Shown here: in pieces, positions 23,625 to 32,632 of the stretch
Position numbering within the stretch: position 1 is the first letter of the stretch
Layout of the letters: each line of letters opens with the position of its first letter
Virus record (IMG/VR): IMGVR_UViG_3300021961_000024
Location: 93,284 to 157,283 of that record
Source: a virus
DNA length: 64,000 nucleotides
Reading direction: 5' to 3' (one strand)
Translations under genes and position numbers: made by a program
Notes under the pieces: generated by a model
Seen by the model: only the letters and a program-made list of their open reading frames with translations
The model's database searches: none
Told to the model about the DNA's origin: nothing

Positions 23625-24414
23625 TCAATGGGTTCAATCTCCAATTTGGCCCGATGTATATGATCTTCTAAATTCCATAAGAATATCGGATAGCTATTAT
23701 CAAAGAGGAACTGGGGCTGCTAGTTATGATCTAGAAGATACTATTAATCTACACAGAAAATGGGTAAGTAGTATTATAGATCTTTCAGATTTTTCTTATG
23801 CCTATGTTACATCTGGAGCTACAGAAGCTATTAATCATTGGAGAATGAGTGATAGAAGACCATGGCAGTATTTTGAAGGCGAGTATCAGTGGCCACAAAT
23901 GATATCTGGCAATGGCGTGCAAGTAGAAGAACTTTTACCAGATCACGTGTTGTACATTAGTAATCCAAGATGCTACGATGGAAACATATTTGAATTTGAT
24001 AACATCGATGTGCCTATCATTTTAGATTGCGCTTATATTTCTTCAACCCCTATTAAAAGAATAGTTGCACCTGTGAATACTGAACAAGTAATGTTTAGCT
24101 TTAGTAAGGGGTTTGGATTGATCGGTCAAAGATGTGGACTAGTGTATACCAAAAAACCTCATCCTACTTTACATCCACTAAAAAAGGTTGAGTGTTTTAA
24201 TTATTCTGCTGCTATTATTATGAAAGCTATAATGAACAAATTCACAGTTGATGAAATGTATCATAGATATAAAGAAACCCAAAAACAAGTTTGTTGGAAA
24301 TATGATTTAAATCCTAGCGATACTTATTTTATAGGTACCAGTACTGATGATTATTATCAAACACGTCGTAGGTATCGAGATATTGCAAGATTGTGTATAA
24401 CAGGAATTGAGTAA
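23596..24414 (+). CDS. PLP-dependent aminotransferase-fold protein
   Basis: 272 residues; TTG start with GGAGG at 23586-23590. Visible fold-type I features: YVTSGATEAINH (cofactor phosphate loop), VPIILDCAYISS (Asp contacting the pyridine N), and SFSKGFGLIGQRCG with the PLP-binding lysine near 171. The domain is shorter than standard aminotransferases (about 400), so the small domain is reduced. Substrate unknown; the hydroxylase and methyltransferase neighbours suggest small-molecule or glycan modification. Confidence 0.75.
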   Translation: MQKSSLLKNSQWVQSPIWPDVYDLLNSIRISDSYYQRGTGAASYDLEDTINLHRKWVSSIIDLSDFSYAYVTSGATEAINHWRMSDRRPWQYFEGEYQWPQMISGNGVQVEELLPDHVLYISNPRCYDGNIFEFDNIDVPIILDCAYISSTPIKRIVAPVNTEQVMFSFSKGFGLIGQRCGLVYTKKPHPTLHPLKKVECFNYSAAIIMKAIMNKFTVDEMYHRYKETQKQVCWKYDLNPSDTYFIGTSTDDYYQTRRRYRDIARLCITGIE

Positions 24415-25034
24415 TGAAAAAACATAACTTACCGACTTATGCTAACTTAGGTCTAGAGATTGATCTAGAATTGTTAAGAGAGGCTGCAGATCAACTTGCA
24501 TCCAAGTATACTGATGTAAGATCTGCCAACCCAATGCTGTGTGATAATCACATGGAATTAGTAAAAAACGTTTATGATAACTTTGAACAGATTAATCTCA
24601 CTGAACCCAGTGAGCTAATGCCTTACACTGCCAGTATTAAAGAACGACTTAGACGTAGAGAGGAACATCTATACAATGTTCCTACACCAGAATATACTGG
24701 TAGTTATTTTGAAAAGATTGTCACACAATTGAAAGCTAAAGCTAGCAGAATTCGTATTACCAAACTTGCTCCGGGCAAAACAATTCCATTTCATGTTGAC
24801 TATGATGTCGATTATGCCGTTAGATGTATTTGTCCAATCTACGGTGGTAATAATGTTGTTAACTTATTTAAACGTGATGGAAAATTAGAGGCATATAATT
24901 TAGAAGACGGAAACGCTTACTTTTTAAATATTGGTTATCCACATGCTGTAGTGAATATGAGTGATAAACCAAGAATTGCATTAATGTTTAGTTTGGATGG
25001 AACCGATGACCTCACAGATTTACAATTACAATGA
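24414..25034 (+). CDS. 2-oxoglutarate/Fe(II)-dependent oxygenase-like protein
   Basis: 206 residues. Core: RIRITKLAPGKTIPFHVDYDVDYAVRC with HxD, then DGNAYFLNIGYPHAVVNMSDKPRIALMFSL with the distal His and Arg. This is the jelly-roll layout of aspartyl/asparaginyl-hydroxylase-like enzymes. Overlaps its upstream gene by one base and its downstream gene by 38. Confidence 0.75.
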   Translation: MKKHNLPTYANLGLEIDLELLREAADQLASKYTDVRSANPMLCDNHMELVKNVYDNFEQINLTEPSELMPYTASIKERLRRREEHLYNVPTPEYTGSYFEKIVTQLKAKASRIRITKLAPGKTIPFHVDYDVDYAVRCICPIYGGNNVVNLFKRDGKLEAYNLEDGNAYFLNIGYPHAVVNMSDKPRIALMFSLDGTDDLTDLQLQ

Positions 25035-25800
25035 TCAAGAATTAAAAGAATTAATTAATAATGTTATGACCGAGGGTTGTGCATTACTATACGACCAAGA
25101 ATTAAATGAACAGCAGTATGTTTCAACCTTTAAACGTATTGGGGAATGTGAAGCACCTGGCTTATTCATGAATCACAAAGACTACCCAGAAATCTTTTTT
25201 GTCACCGGAGAAAGAGACTCAGAAGGCAAAAAGATTGGTATGTTTGGTGATGGAGAGCTTGGATGGCACAGCAACGGTAACAGTAGGCATCTCATTGATA
25301 AGATCCTTATTGGATTGTATTGTATCAAAGGGGATGTTAATACAACGCTGAGCATTTGCAATACCAGTCGGCCGTTTTACGATATGAGTGCTGACGAACA
25401 AGAGTATTGGAAATCAATTACTATCAGATTAAAATTTCAAAACGATACAATGTATCATCTAGATGAAGATGATCCAGAGCTTGAGTTTATGAGTAAGAAC
25501 AAAGGTAGTATTAGACCATTAGTTGGTCAGCATCCTCATACGGGTGTTGATTATTTTTATTTCCCTTATCACTTTATTATTGGGGCATGGGAAGGTAAAA
25601 AGAAAATTGATCATGAAGAAATGATCTCAAAATTAAAACCTAAAATTTTCAAAAGCAAATACCAAGTGCATCACGTATTTGCTGAGGGTGATCTTTTTTT
25701 AATGGATCAATTTATGACTTTGCATAGACGCACACCTGTAATGGGTCCAAGACTTCAATGGCGAATTGCAAGTGATTACGGTGTGATATGCAAAACTTAA
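24997..25800 (+). CDS. TauD/TfdA-like 2-oxoglutarate oxygenase
   Basis: 267 residues (ATG 25006 is an alternative start). GELGWHSNGN is in the position of the WHTD motif; Asn replaces the usual Asp. LHRRTPVMGP carries the distal His and R..R that bind 2-oxoglutarate. LIGLYCIKGDVNTTLSICN resembles the TauD/clavaminate-synthase core. If Asn replaces a metal ligand, the activity may differ (for example halogenase-like site chemistry or inactivity). Confidence 0.75.
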   Translation: MEPMTSQIYNYNDQELKELINNVMTEGCALLYDQELNEQQYVSTFKRIGECEAPGLFMNHKDYPEIFFVTGERDSEGKKIGMFGDGELGWHSNGNSRHLIDKILIGLYCIKGDVNTTLSICNTSRPFYDMSADEQEYWKSITIRLKFQNDTMYHLDEDDPELEFMSKNKGSIRPLVGQHPHTGVDYFYFPYHFIIGAWEGKKKIDHEEMISKLKPKIFKSKYQVHHVFAEGDLFLMDQFMTLHRRTPVMGPRLQWRIASDYGVICKT

Positions 25801-26318
25801 TTGATTATTCTTATGTGGTTAAAAACTATTTTACCGTAGACGAATGTAATAATATTATTAAAAAAATAGAATCTGAAGGGATCTTGAGAGATAATGGTTC
25901 AATATATCCCCTTAATGGACATACAGAAGATAAAGATCTTATAACAGAACTTCAAACAAAATGGGAAGGATTAAAAGAGAAATATACTCGATACATTGAA
26001 TCATTATCAGTTATTTCCCCGAATATTTCTGGCAACACTAAACCAATATTCGTTAAATATGTCGTAGGGCATGGAATTGAAAATCATGCAGATCATATAT
26101 TCATTCCGTTTTGTAAAAATCACATTTGTAGACCAGTTTTAAGTGCTGTTACGTTATTAAATAAAGACTTTGAAGGCGGAGAATTTTATATTCTTGAACA
26201 AAAAATCGATATGGAAATTGGAGATACTATAATTTTCCCATCAATGTTTTTATATCCACACAAGGTAACTCCAGTATCAGATGGCGTTAGATATAGCATG
26301 GGAGTTTGGTTTTGGTAG
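25788..26318 (+). CDS. Prolyl-4-hydroxylase-type 2-oxoglutarate oxygenase
   Basis: 176 residues. YVVGHGIENHADHIF gives HxD near 97-99; LSAVTLLNKDFEGGEFYI and GDTIIFPSMFLYPHKVTPVSDGVRYSM give the second strand, distal His and 2OG-binding Arg. A canonical P4Hc arrangement. Target unknown. Confidence 0.85.
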   Translation: MQNLIDYSYVVKNYFTVDECNNIIKKIESEGILRDNGSIYPLNGHTEDKDLITELQTKWEGLKEKYTRYIESLSVISPNISGNTKPIFVKYVVGHGIENHADHIFIPFCKNHICRPVLSAVTLLNKDFEGGEFYILEQKIDMEIGDTIIFPSMFLYPHKVTPVSDGVRYSMGVWFW

Positions 26319-26947
26319 TACCTTTTCCCAATTTAGAAAACATACAAGATGGACACCAAGTTCCTCTAAAAGAAAACTACTATGTTGCTTCTATGGCTTA
26401 TTTGGATACACCGCAAGCCAGACCCATATTTGAGGCACAAGCCGATATTATTATCGAAAGACAATGTAAAGGTATTGTCGATGTGGGTTGTAGATTAGGC
26501 AATGTCTTAGATGTTCTTTATGAAAGAGGATATACTGAATTTCAATATATGGGCTTTGACACCTCTATTGAACCAATTGCGTTAGCTATAGACAAATGGA
26601 AAGATTATAATAACATCGAATTCAGAAACGAAAGCTGGAATGATAAGGCATCTTTTATCGTTGACTTTCCAGTGGACATGGTATTGTTCAGTGCTGTACT
26701 CTTGTATAGACCTAATGATCACTTTGAATTTTTTACAAAGGTTGTTACAGAATACTATAAATCCCCCAATGCTCTTATTCAAGAACCCTGTGTAGAACAA
26801 AGACACTGGGATAAAAGACTAGTAATGAATACAATCCAGCAAGAGTTTGATGTTTATAAAAAAGCATATGATGTACGATCTATCTTTTTAGATTTAGAAA
26901 TATTTGCTGGTAAGAGAGAAATTCTGGATGTACAAATTCACTCATGA
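26312..26947 (+). CDS. SAM-dependent methyltransferase
   Basis: Start taken as TTG 26312 (GGGAG at 26300-26304). About 211 residues. GIVDVGCRLGNVLDVL is the glycine-rich SAM-binding motif I, MGFDTSIEPI motif II, DMVLFSAVLLYRPN motif IV/V region. Acceptor unknown. Overlaps the upstream oxygenase. Confidence 0.75.
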   Translation: MVVPFPNLENIQDGHQVPLKENYYVASMAYLDTPQARPIFEAQADIIIERQCKGIVDVGCRLGNVLDVLYERGYTEFQYMGFDTSIEPIALAIDKWKDYNNIEFRNESWNDKASFIVDFPVDMVLFSAVLLYRPNDHFEFFTKVVTEYYKSPNALIQEPCVEQRHWDKRLVMNTIQQEFDVYKKAYDVRSIFLDLEIFAGKREILDVQIHS

Positions 26948-27473
26948 TTTTTTCAATGATAGAGGAAAGGTTTGGTCTTCTCTTCAGCTTCCTACTAACT
27001 TAAATTGTTTAGAAGTTGGATGTTATGAAGGCAGATCTACTATATGGATTCTGGAGAATCTTGTCGGCGATCAAGGTAAACTAGACATTGTTGATGAATT
27101 GCATCATAGCTATGTAGACAACTTATACCACAACGTAAAGCAGTGGGAAGATAAGATTACATACTATAAAGGAGATGCTTTAGAAACCATTGGCAAATTA
27201 CCCCACGAAGAGCAATACGACTTCATATATTTGGATGCAGCAAAGTCAGCTGCAGATAATGCAGGAGCTTTGTTTTTATTGGAAAGGCTATTGAAGATAG
27301 ATGGCATTCTAGTCGTTGACGATTATTTTTTCGAGTTAGATGATGATTCCAAAAAATGGCCGATGCTTGGCATCAACAGTTTTGCATCATGTTCTCAATT
27401 GTGTAAATTGTTTCAAATAGAACACGGCCAAGCATTTTTTCAAAAGATACAGTCTAAGGCCATTTACAAATGA
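26928..27473 (+). CDS. Class I methyltransferase (Methyltransf_24-like)
   Basis: 181 residues from ATG 26928 (the earlier frame overlaps the previous gene). LEVGCYEGRSTIWIL motif I, LDIVDELHHSY motif II, YDFIYLDAAKSAADN motif IV, GILVVDDYFF. The pattern is that of O-methyltransferase-like proteins often found in polysaccharide clusters. A second related fold is at 59104. Confidence 0.8.
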   Translation: MYKFTHDFFNDRGKVWSSLQLPTNLNCLEVGCYEGRSTIWILENLVGDQGKLDIVDELHHSYVDNLYHNVKQWEDKITYYKGDALETIGKLPHEEQYDFIYLDAAKSAADNAGALFLLERLLKIDGILVVDDYFFELDDDSKKWPMLGINSFASCSQLCKLFQIEHGQAFFQKIQSKAIYK

Positions 27474-28054
27474 ACATAGAGCTATTAACTTTTTTCTATA
27501 AAGGACAGATCAATCCCGATCTAACAAATCACGATTTGTTTAGATGTGAAAATGCTATTGATGATTTAACCACATTTGCTGCAAACGATAGGCTGGGTGT
27601 CAATTACTCGAGAGAAAGATTGAACCTGCATCGCATGCATCTATACAATATATGCTTTGACGGTGAACAGCCAATATTAGCCAGTGGTAGTGAAAAATTA
27701 TCTGACAATGTTGTTAGAGTGTTTAGTCGTTATTATTCTTATCCTAACTATCGAACAGATGGTACTAAACCTTTAGAGAAGGTAGACGACTTCAAAGAAT
27801 TGAAATATAGTTTGGAAATACTAAGAAAAGAATATCCACTAATTATATGGAGCAGAGATCGTTCTGGTAAATTCTTTGAAAGATTAAAACGTGGCAGACC
27901 AGATATATTTGCAGACTGGGAATTGTATAAAGATCCTGTAGAATTGATCTACAAAGATAGTTATCAGAACATATTTTACACTGGTGATATTAGTTACATT
28001 GATGAGGTAAGATATTCAAACACATCCAACAAGATGGATTCTCTCTTCCCATGA
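27470..28054 (+). CDS. Hypothetical protein of the accessory island
   Basis: 194 residues. LLTFFYKGQINPD at the start and SKLSDNVVRVFSRYYSYPNYRTD could be an acetyltransferase-like fold but no signature is clear. It ends overlapping the 3' end of the first minus-strand gene by 39 bases, with no visible terminator at the convergence. Confidence 0.55.
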   Translation: MNIELLTFFYKGQINPDLTNHDLFRCENAIDDLTTFAANDRLGVNYSRERLNLHRMHLYNICFDGEQPILASGSEKLSDNVVRVFSRYYSYPNYRTDGTKPLEKVDDFKELKYSLEILRKEYPLIIWSRDRSGKFFERLKRGRPDIFADWELYKDPVELIYKDSYQNIFYTGDISYIDEVRYSNTSNKMDSLFP

Positions 28055-28450
28055 TGCATTTACAAAAGTGTGTTTTTTAGTAGTGTCTACCAAATAGTAG
28101 TTTCCATCTGCTGGATATCGTTCTACTTTATCGTCTAATACCATAAAGCAATTATCATTAGTGACTAATGGAATGTGCATTCTAGGAGTTGGATCTTGAT
28201 GATAAGAATAACAACTGATCGGCGCCATTCTCATTACTCGGGTTCTAGTCATACCTAACTGTTTAATAATTGAGTTGGTATAGGGTATATCGAACAATGG
28301 AACTGTAAACATATCTTCTGTATGATTTACGTTTTGAAGTTTACCAGTGCCATAGAATGGATCATCAATTCCTTCTACCCCCTGCAGGCATACCTGAAGA
28401 CCGGAAGGAACAATTATTAGCTCTTCTAAGATTCTCTCAATATCTACCAT
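28016..28450 (-). CDS. 2-oxoglutarate oxygenase-like protein (Asp/Asn hydroxylase type)
   Basis: 144 residues on the minus strand. YSYHQDPTPRMHIPLV carries HxD, DGNYYLVDTTKKHTFVNASWEERIHLVG the distal His and Arg. Similar in arrangement to the gene at 24414. Last gene of the minus-strand group. Confidence 0.72.
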   Translation of the reverse strand: MVDIERILEELIIVPSGLQVCLQGVEGIDDPFYGTGKLQNVNHTEDMFTVPLFDIPYTNSIIKQLGMTRTRVMRMAPISCYSYHQDPTPRMHIPLVTNDNCFMVLDDKVERYPADGNYYLVDTTKKHTFVNASWEERIHLVGCV

Positions 28451-28992
28451 GCTAACCTCAATTGCATATGTAATCTATATTCTTGTTTAGGGTGTACACT
28501 GTGATACCACATGCTGTTTTCAATTTCTAGGACTTCCCCTGGACCATATGTAATTGAAAAAGTACTTTGTCGTGGATCGGTTTCAATTTCTTTATACGGT
28601 CTTGATTCCCCAGGCTTTGCCACATCTTTTTCATCAACTATATCGTAGAAGTAAGTGGTGGTTTCACCTATGATGGGAACTAAAAGATTGCCTCTGCCTA
28701 TAGCCGGATCATCAATATGAGTCTCTAACGTATCTGCGGGGTTCCACTCCCAATAGCAAACATGATAATCCCATTCGTGACCATCCCATCCAATGGCCTT
28801 CGTAAGCGGAGCAATCTTATTAAATGTTTCCCATTTCTCTCTATCTTCTACATACCAAAAATTATGATTCCATAAACTCTCTTTTACCAACTTCAAGTTG
28901 TAAGTTGGATTAAGCCTTCTTTCCATGGCTTCATCATACATTTTATTTACATCATATGGATTCTTATGTATCCTATACGAAAACGGTGTCAT
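28444..28992 (-). CDS. 2-oxoglutarate oxygenase-like protein
   Basis: 182 residues, minus strand. TLETHIDDPAIGRGNLLVPI has HxD near 113-115, and GPGEVLEIENSMWYHSVHP the distal His, followed by R..MQLRL. Overlaps the upstream gene by 20 bases and the downstream by 7. Target unknown. Confidence 0.7.
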   Translation of the reverse strand: MTPFSYRIHKNPYDVNKMYDEAMERRLNPTYNLKLVKESLWNHNFWYVEDREKWETFNKIAPLTKAIGWDGHEWDYHVCYWEWNPADTLETHIDDPAIGRGNLLVPIIGETTTYFYDIVDEKDVAKPGESRPYKEIETDPRQSTFSITYGPGEVLEIENSMWYHSVHPKQEYRLHMQLRLAW

Positions 28993-29779
28993 GTATACCT
29001 TTTAATTTTAAGAATTGATTGATTTCATCAATCTTGTATTTACTTATTCTACCAATAACCTGTCTGTGAAATCCTACCACAAGATAATTATTCAAATCGG
29101 ATAAATTATACTGTTCCAATTGATCATGATCCCAAAAGGTTTTGTATCTTGATATATCTTCTTCCGAAAAGGATGTTAGATAATTATATAATATAAATTC
29201 GCTAGGCATAACCGATTGAGAAATAAACCATTCAATAAATTTATCATAATCGGATATTCGATCAAGAATTGCTTTATGAAATACAAACGGAGTATCTATT
29301 GATAGATGAATCTTTTTAGGAGTCTTTCCAAAATAATCTGAATAACATTTTACTGTTTCATCCCACCAAGGTAAAAGAGTACAGGTCCGACCAGATCCGA
29401 TTTGATCTTTAAAATGGTTTAATGACGTATGATTAATAAAAAAATTTTTAGAATCTAAAATAAGATAATCATCTTGAATGTCTTTAAAGGCCAAATACTT
29501 TAAAGCCATTTGCGTTACCCACCCTTCATAATCTAAAAATTGATGATTGTATTCTGGATGTTTCCAACCAATCTCTAAATTACTAATATCATAATTAAGA
29601 AAAACTAAAGTGTGGTTTGTATAATATTTTTCTATTCTTTGTTTCCATAAATTCAAATCATATTGTTTTTCATTTATGATAACATAGTGTGTGCATGGTT
29701 CTAGATATTTTTGAATACTTTCACATTGTATAAGAAACCAAGTTAAGTCCCTTTCACACGTTACCGTTAAAAGTTTCAT
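28973..29779 (-). CDS. DUF6492-type glycosyltransferase-like protein
   Basis: 268 residues from ATG 29779 (TTG 29794 possible). DYLILDSKNFFI resembles the DxD region of GT-A enzymes; IDTPFVFHKAIL, KFIEWFISQSVMPSEFILYNYL and VVGFHRQ match the paralogue at 30377 and the layout of DUF6492 glycosyltransferase-like proteins. Family assignment is from the pattern only. Confidence 0.65.
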   Translation of the reverse strand: MKLLTVTCERDLTWFLIQCESIQKYLEPCTHYVIINEKQYDLNLWKQRIEKYYTNHTLVFLNYDISNLEIGWKHPEYNHQFLDYEGWVTQMALKYLAFKDIQDDYLILDSKNFFINHTSLNHFKDQIGSGRTCTLLPWWDETVKCYSDYFGKTPKKIHLSIDTPFVFHKAILDRISDYDKFIEWFISQSVMPSEFILYNYLTSFSEEDISRYKTFWDHDQLEQYNLSDLNNYLVVGFHRQVIGRISKYKIDEINQFLKLKGIHDTVFV

Positions 29780-30392
29780 TCCATCTCTCTTCAAAAATTA
29801 TCTTAAACTGATCTATATCAGGAGCACTATGATATCTAATCATTAAGATCTTTCGTTCTCGTTCAACAATGTCTAACGCATGAACAATTTCAGTAGGATT
29901 AAATATCATGGGTTTATCAATTAATACAGACCCTATCTCTTGAACTGGATTATCATCATATATGTTATAAAACGGATCGACATATGAAGTCTTTAATAGG
30001 TGTTCTTTCTCTTTATAGAATCTAAGAATACCAAGACCTTCTAAGGGGAACAGTAAAGTATAATATTTACCAGGATGATCTCCGTGCTTATCAGTGTGCG
30101 GCTGTAAACCTATCCCCTCATCTTTGTAATAATAGTATCCAGTTGATCGCTCATCTACATGTGGCCAAACACTCTCTATCTTTCTATACAAATCAAAGAA
30201 GAATTCTGACTTAACATTTTCTTTCCACGGCACAAAACTTTGTGCAGGACATAGCGTGTAGGTTCCTGCGTAACTATTAGTCAAATGCCAATTGAGATCT
30301 TTTAATAGATCTTCCTTAGGATAAGCTACATCAAGAAATCTATAACTTTGGTCTATCTCTTGATCAGTAGTATACTCTACCATTTTAAACAT
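29754..30392 (-). CDS. 2-oxoglutarate oxygenase-like protein
   Basis: 212 residues (ATG 30383 is an alternative). GLQPHTDKHGDHPGKYYTLLF has the HxD ligand pair near 98-100; KPMIFNPTEIVHALDIVERERKILMIRYH has the distal His and Arg. The sixth oxygenase of this type in 6 kb. Overlaps both neighbours. Confidence 0.72.
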   Translation of the reverse strand: MFKMVEYTTDQEIDQSYRFLDVAYPKEDLLKDLNWHLTNSYAGTYTLCPAQSFVPWKENVKSEFFFDLYRKIESVWPHVDERSTGYYYYKDEGIGLQPHTDKHGDHPGKYYTLLFPLEGLGILRFYKEKEHLLKTSYVDPFYNIYDDNPVQEIGSVLIDKPMIFNPTEIVHALDIVERERKILMIRYHSAPDIDQFKIIFEERWNETFNGNV

Positions 30393-31252
30393 CCGTTGAT
30401 ATAGTTTTCTATATTATCCCAGTGGTGTCTGGTTCCCGGTCTTTCATATATTGATCTATGAAACTTGATAACTTTATGATCAGACGGAACCTTAGGATCA
30501 TAAGTGATAAAATTGCTTGGCTGTCTACGCTTCTCAGGAAGACCTAATATCTTTACACAATAGTCATGAATAATAAATTCTGACATAAATTTGTACGACA
30601 TAAACCATTCAATAAATTTTTCTTTTGATCCAAAGTGCTCAATAATTTTATAAACAGCTTCGTGTCGAATGACTTGTGGTGTTAAATAATCGTTGATTGT
30701 ATCTCTATCTACATCTCCGCCAAACCTTTTGGCAACATCTTCATAATAGTCTTTTTGAAAAGGATGAGTCCATAAACTTTTCTTTTCCCACCCTGTTCCA
30801 AAATCATCATATTGTTTTGTGTCAAGTTCATAAGCACTACAAGGATACATAAAAATGTCTTTAGTATCACAAACAACGTAATCTTTATTGTGCTTGAGCG
30901 CAAACAGTAATTTCAAAGCTTGTTGTAAGACCCAGCCATATCCAGCATGAAGTGTGTCTATGCATTCTACAGCACTATCCCATGACATAAATGGATCATT
31001 ACGAGGAAGATATCTTGTCTGCTCAATTGGAGGAAAGGTTGCTATATCTGTTGCTGGCCAGAAAACTACCTTGTGATTGACCATTCTATCAACAACCGGT
31101 TTAACGCCATTGATAAATCTTTGCACATCTGGTTCGTTTACAATAATATTAATTGTTGTGGATTCTACATGTGCCTCAAATGATTTCAATTGAAGTTTAC
31201 ACAGTTCTAACTCACCAAAATATGATATAACAACTATCTCATGATTAACCAT
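30377..31252 (-). CDS. DUF6492-type glycosyltransferase-like protein
   Basis: 291 residues. KDYVVCDTKDIFMYP stands at the DxD position; TPQVIRHEAVYKI, KFIEWFMSYKFMSEFIIHDYC and KVIKFHRSIYER are shared with the gene at 28973, so the two arose by duplication. Lies between an oxygenase gene and the SGNH-like gene. Confidence 0.65.
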   Translation of the reverse strand: MVNHEIVVISYFGELELCKLQLKSFEAHVESTTINIIVNEPDVQRFINGVKPVVDRMVNHKVVFWPATDIATFPPIEQTRYLPRNDPFMSWDSAVECIDTLHAGYGWVLQQALKLLFALKHNKDYVVCDTKDIFMYPCSAYELDTKQYDDFGTGWEKKSLWTHPFQKDYYEDVAKRFGGDVDRDTINDYLTPQVIRHEAVYKIIEHFGSKEKFIEWFMSYKFMSEFIIHDYCVKILGLPEKRRQPSNFITYDPKVPSDHKVIKFHRSIYERPGTRHHWDNIENYINGCLKW

Positions 31253-32021
31253 TTATTTCTTCCTTTAACCATAGTGCAATGAGTTCATGACATAATTTAT
31301 TAGGATGCTGATCGTATTCAGAAACTCTTAAATCTTTATCAGATAATTTCTTATCTGAAAAACTCATTAATATAATATTATTTTCATATAATGAATCGTA
31401 TCGTTTAATAAATTTACATTCCCTTTTCATAGTTTTATATTCATAACTATTCAGGACCTGCTGTTTTATATTATATCTATCAATAAAAAGATGATTAACT
31501 ATTGGTAACATCTGGAAGAAATATAATTCTATATTGCGCTGCTTACAAACTAATCTTAAATAATCCAATGCGTATAGTTGTTTTTTAAGACTGTGGCGAT
31601 ATGCTTTTTCTTCTTTAACTTCCACCAATCGTACTATTTCTTTTAAATCTCGAGTTTGTTTTAAATAGATAGGATTCGTTTCTGGATCTTCATCACCCCA
31701 CAATTTCATTACCTCTAGTCCGGTTTCCTTTTGCATTATAAAATCCCACATAAAATTATATCCGAAAAGAGAAAACCTAGTCCATCCAGATGCAGCAATG
31801 ATACATCTTTTTATATTACTATTTTCCTTTATAGCCTCTATGGCCTCTTCGCATATCCTTTCGTTTGAGTATCCGCTTTTGGCAACATTTAATACACTCC
31901 AACCCATTTCATTGCCTAATAACTCAGGCCATTTTGGCCAGCTAGTATCAACATCAGGCGCTGCGTGACTCTTGAAATTAGCTGCAGTAAAACTACATCC
32001 TGAAACAACAGTGTCATACAT
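31245..32021 (-). CDS. SGNH-hydrolase-like protein
   Basis: 258 residues. VVSGCSFT at 5-12 puts Ser in the block I nucleophile position (GCSF in place of GDS), WPELLGNEMGW and AKSGYSNERI give blocks II/III, and YDQHPNKLCHELIA the catalytic D..H at the C-terminus. These phage GCSF proteins resemble acyl-esterases for sugars. A paralogue is at 56264. First gene of the minus-strand group; starts 32 bases from the divergent QueC-like gene. Confidence 0.72.
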   Translation of the reverse strand: MYDTVVSGCSFTAANFKSHAAPDVDTSWPKWPELLGNEMGWSVLNVAKSGYSNERICEEAIEAIKENSNIKRCIIAASGWTRFSLFGYNFMWDFIMQKETGLEVMKLWGDEDPETNPIYLKQTRDLKEIVRLVEVKEEKAYRHSLKKQLYALDYLRLVCKQRNIELYFFQMLPIVNHLFIDRYNIKQQVLNSYEYKTMKRECKFIKRYDSLYENNIILMSFSDKKLSDKDLRVSEYDQHPNKLCHELIALWLKEEING

Positions 32022-32052
32022 AGATATATACCTTATGATTTGGAGGATTGTT

Positions 32053-32613
32053 ATGCAATATATATGCGGACCTGAATGGGATCAAAGGGTAGTCAATATC
32101 CCAACCGATAAAAAGCCCGGTATTATTATGTCTGGCGGGATTGATAGTTTTGTCATGTATCATTTACTTGATAATCCCATAATCTTTAATATTGCAAGAG
32201 CTGACGGGTTTGATAGTAGCGCTAGAGTAAAGGCTATTACCAACAAACCCGTAATCGAAATCGCAGAACTTACTACTGAACATTGGGCAAGAGTGCCCAC
32301 GGCTATAGATTATATTCTTAAAAACTATGATATTGATAATCTATATTATGGTATCAACCATACTCCTCCCCTTGAATACTTCCCAGAGTTTGCCACATCT
32401 GACAAGCCAGGTCGACCCTGGAACATTGCTACTCCCAGATTGCAGACCCCGTTCTTACACCTATACAAGTACCACATTATCGATCTTGCTAACCAACTAT
32501 CTATAGATCTATCACAGACGAGAAGTTGCATCAGAAAAACATCTGGTGAAGAGTGTGGGGAGTGTTGGCAATGCAGAGAGAAAAACTGGGGATTCGAACA
32601 ACTAAAAAAGTGA
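32053..32613 (+). CDS. PP-loop ATPase, QueC-like
   Basis: 186 residues from ATG 32053 with GGAGG at 32042-32046. GIIMSGGIDSFVMYHLL is the N-type pyrophosphatase PP-loop; the end SCIRKTSGEECGECWQC has four cysteines spaced as the zinc site of QueC (7-cyano-7-deazaguanine synthase). The middle part is shortened relative to QueC (about 230). No queD, queE or folE is in the window, so deazaguanine synthesis is not established. Alternatives are other amidating PP-loop enzymes. Confidence 0.7.
   Translation: MQYICGPEWDQRVVNIPTDKKPGIIMSGGIDSFVMYHLLDNPIIFNIARADGFDSSARVKAITNKPVIEIAELTTEHWARVPTAIDYILKNYDIDNLYYGINHTPPLEYFPEFATSDKPGRPWNIATPRLQTPFLHLYKYHIIDLANQLSIDLSQTRSCIRKTSGEECGECWQCREKNWGFEQLKK
32059..32086 (-). 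promoter_or_regulatory. Possible promoter for the minus-strand gene group
   Basis: On the minus strand TTTGAT, a 16-base spacer and TATATA precede the 32021 start. It lies inside the QueC-like coding region and is weak; no better candidate is seen in the 31-base divergent gap. Confidence 0.25.
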
Positions 32614-32632
32614 AAAAAATGTAAAAAGGGGG

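Noticed and set aside
32053-32613. Concluding that the phage makes 7-deazaguanine DNA
   Set aside because: Only a QueC-like protein is seen; other pathway and DNA-insertion genes are absent from the window.
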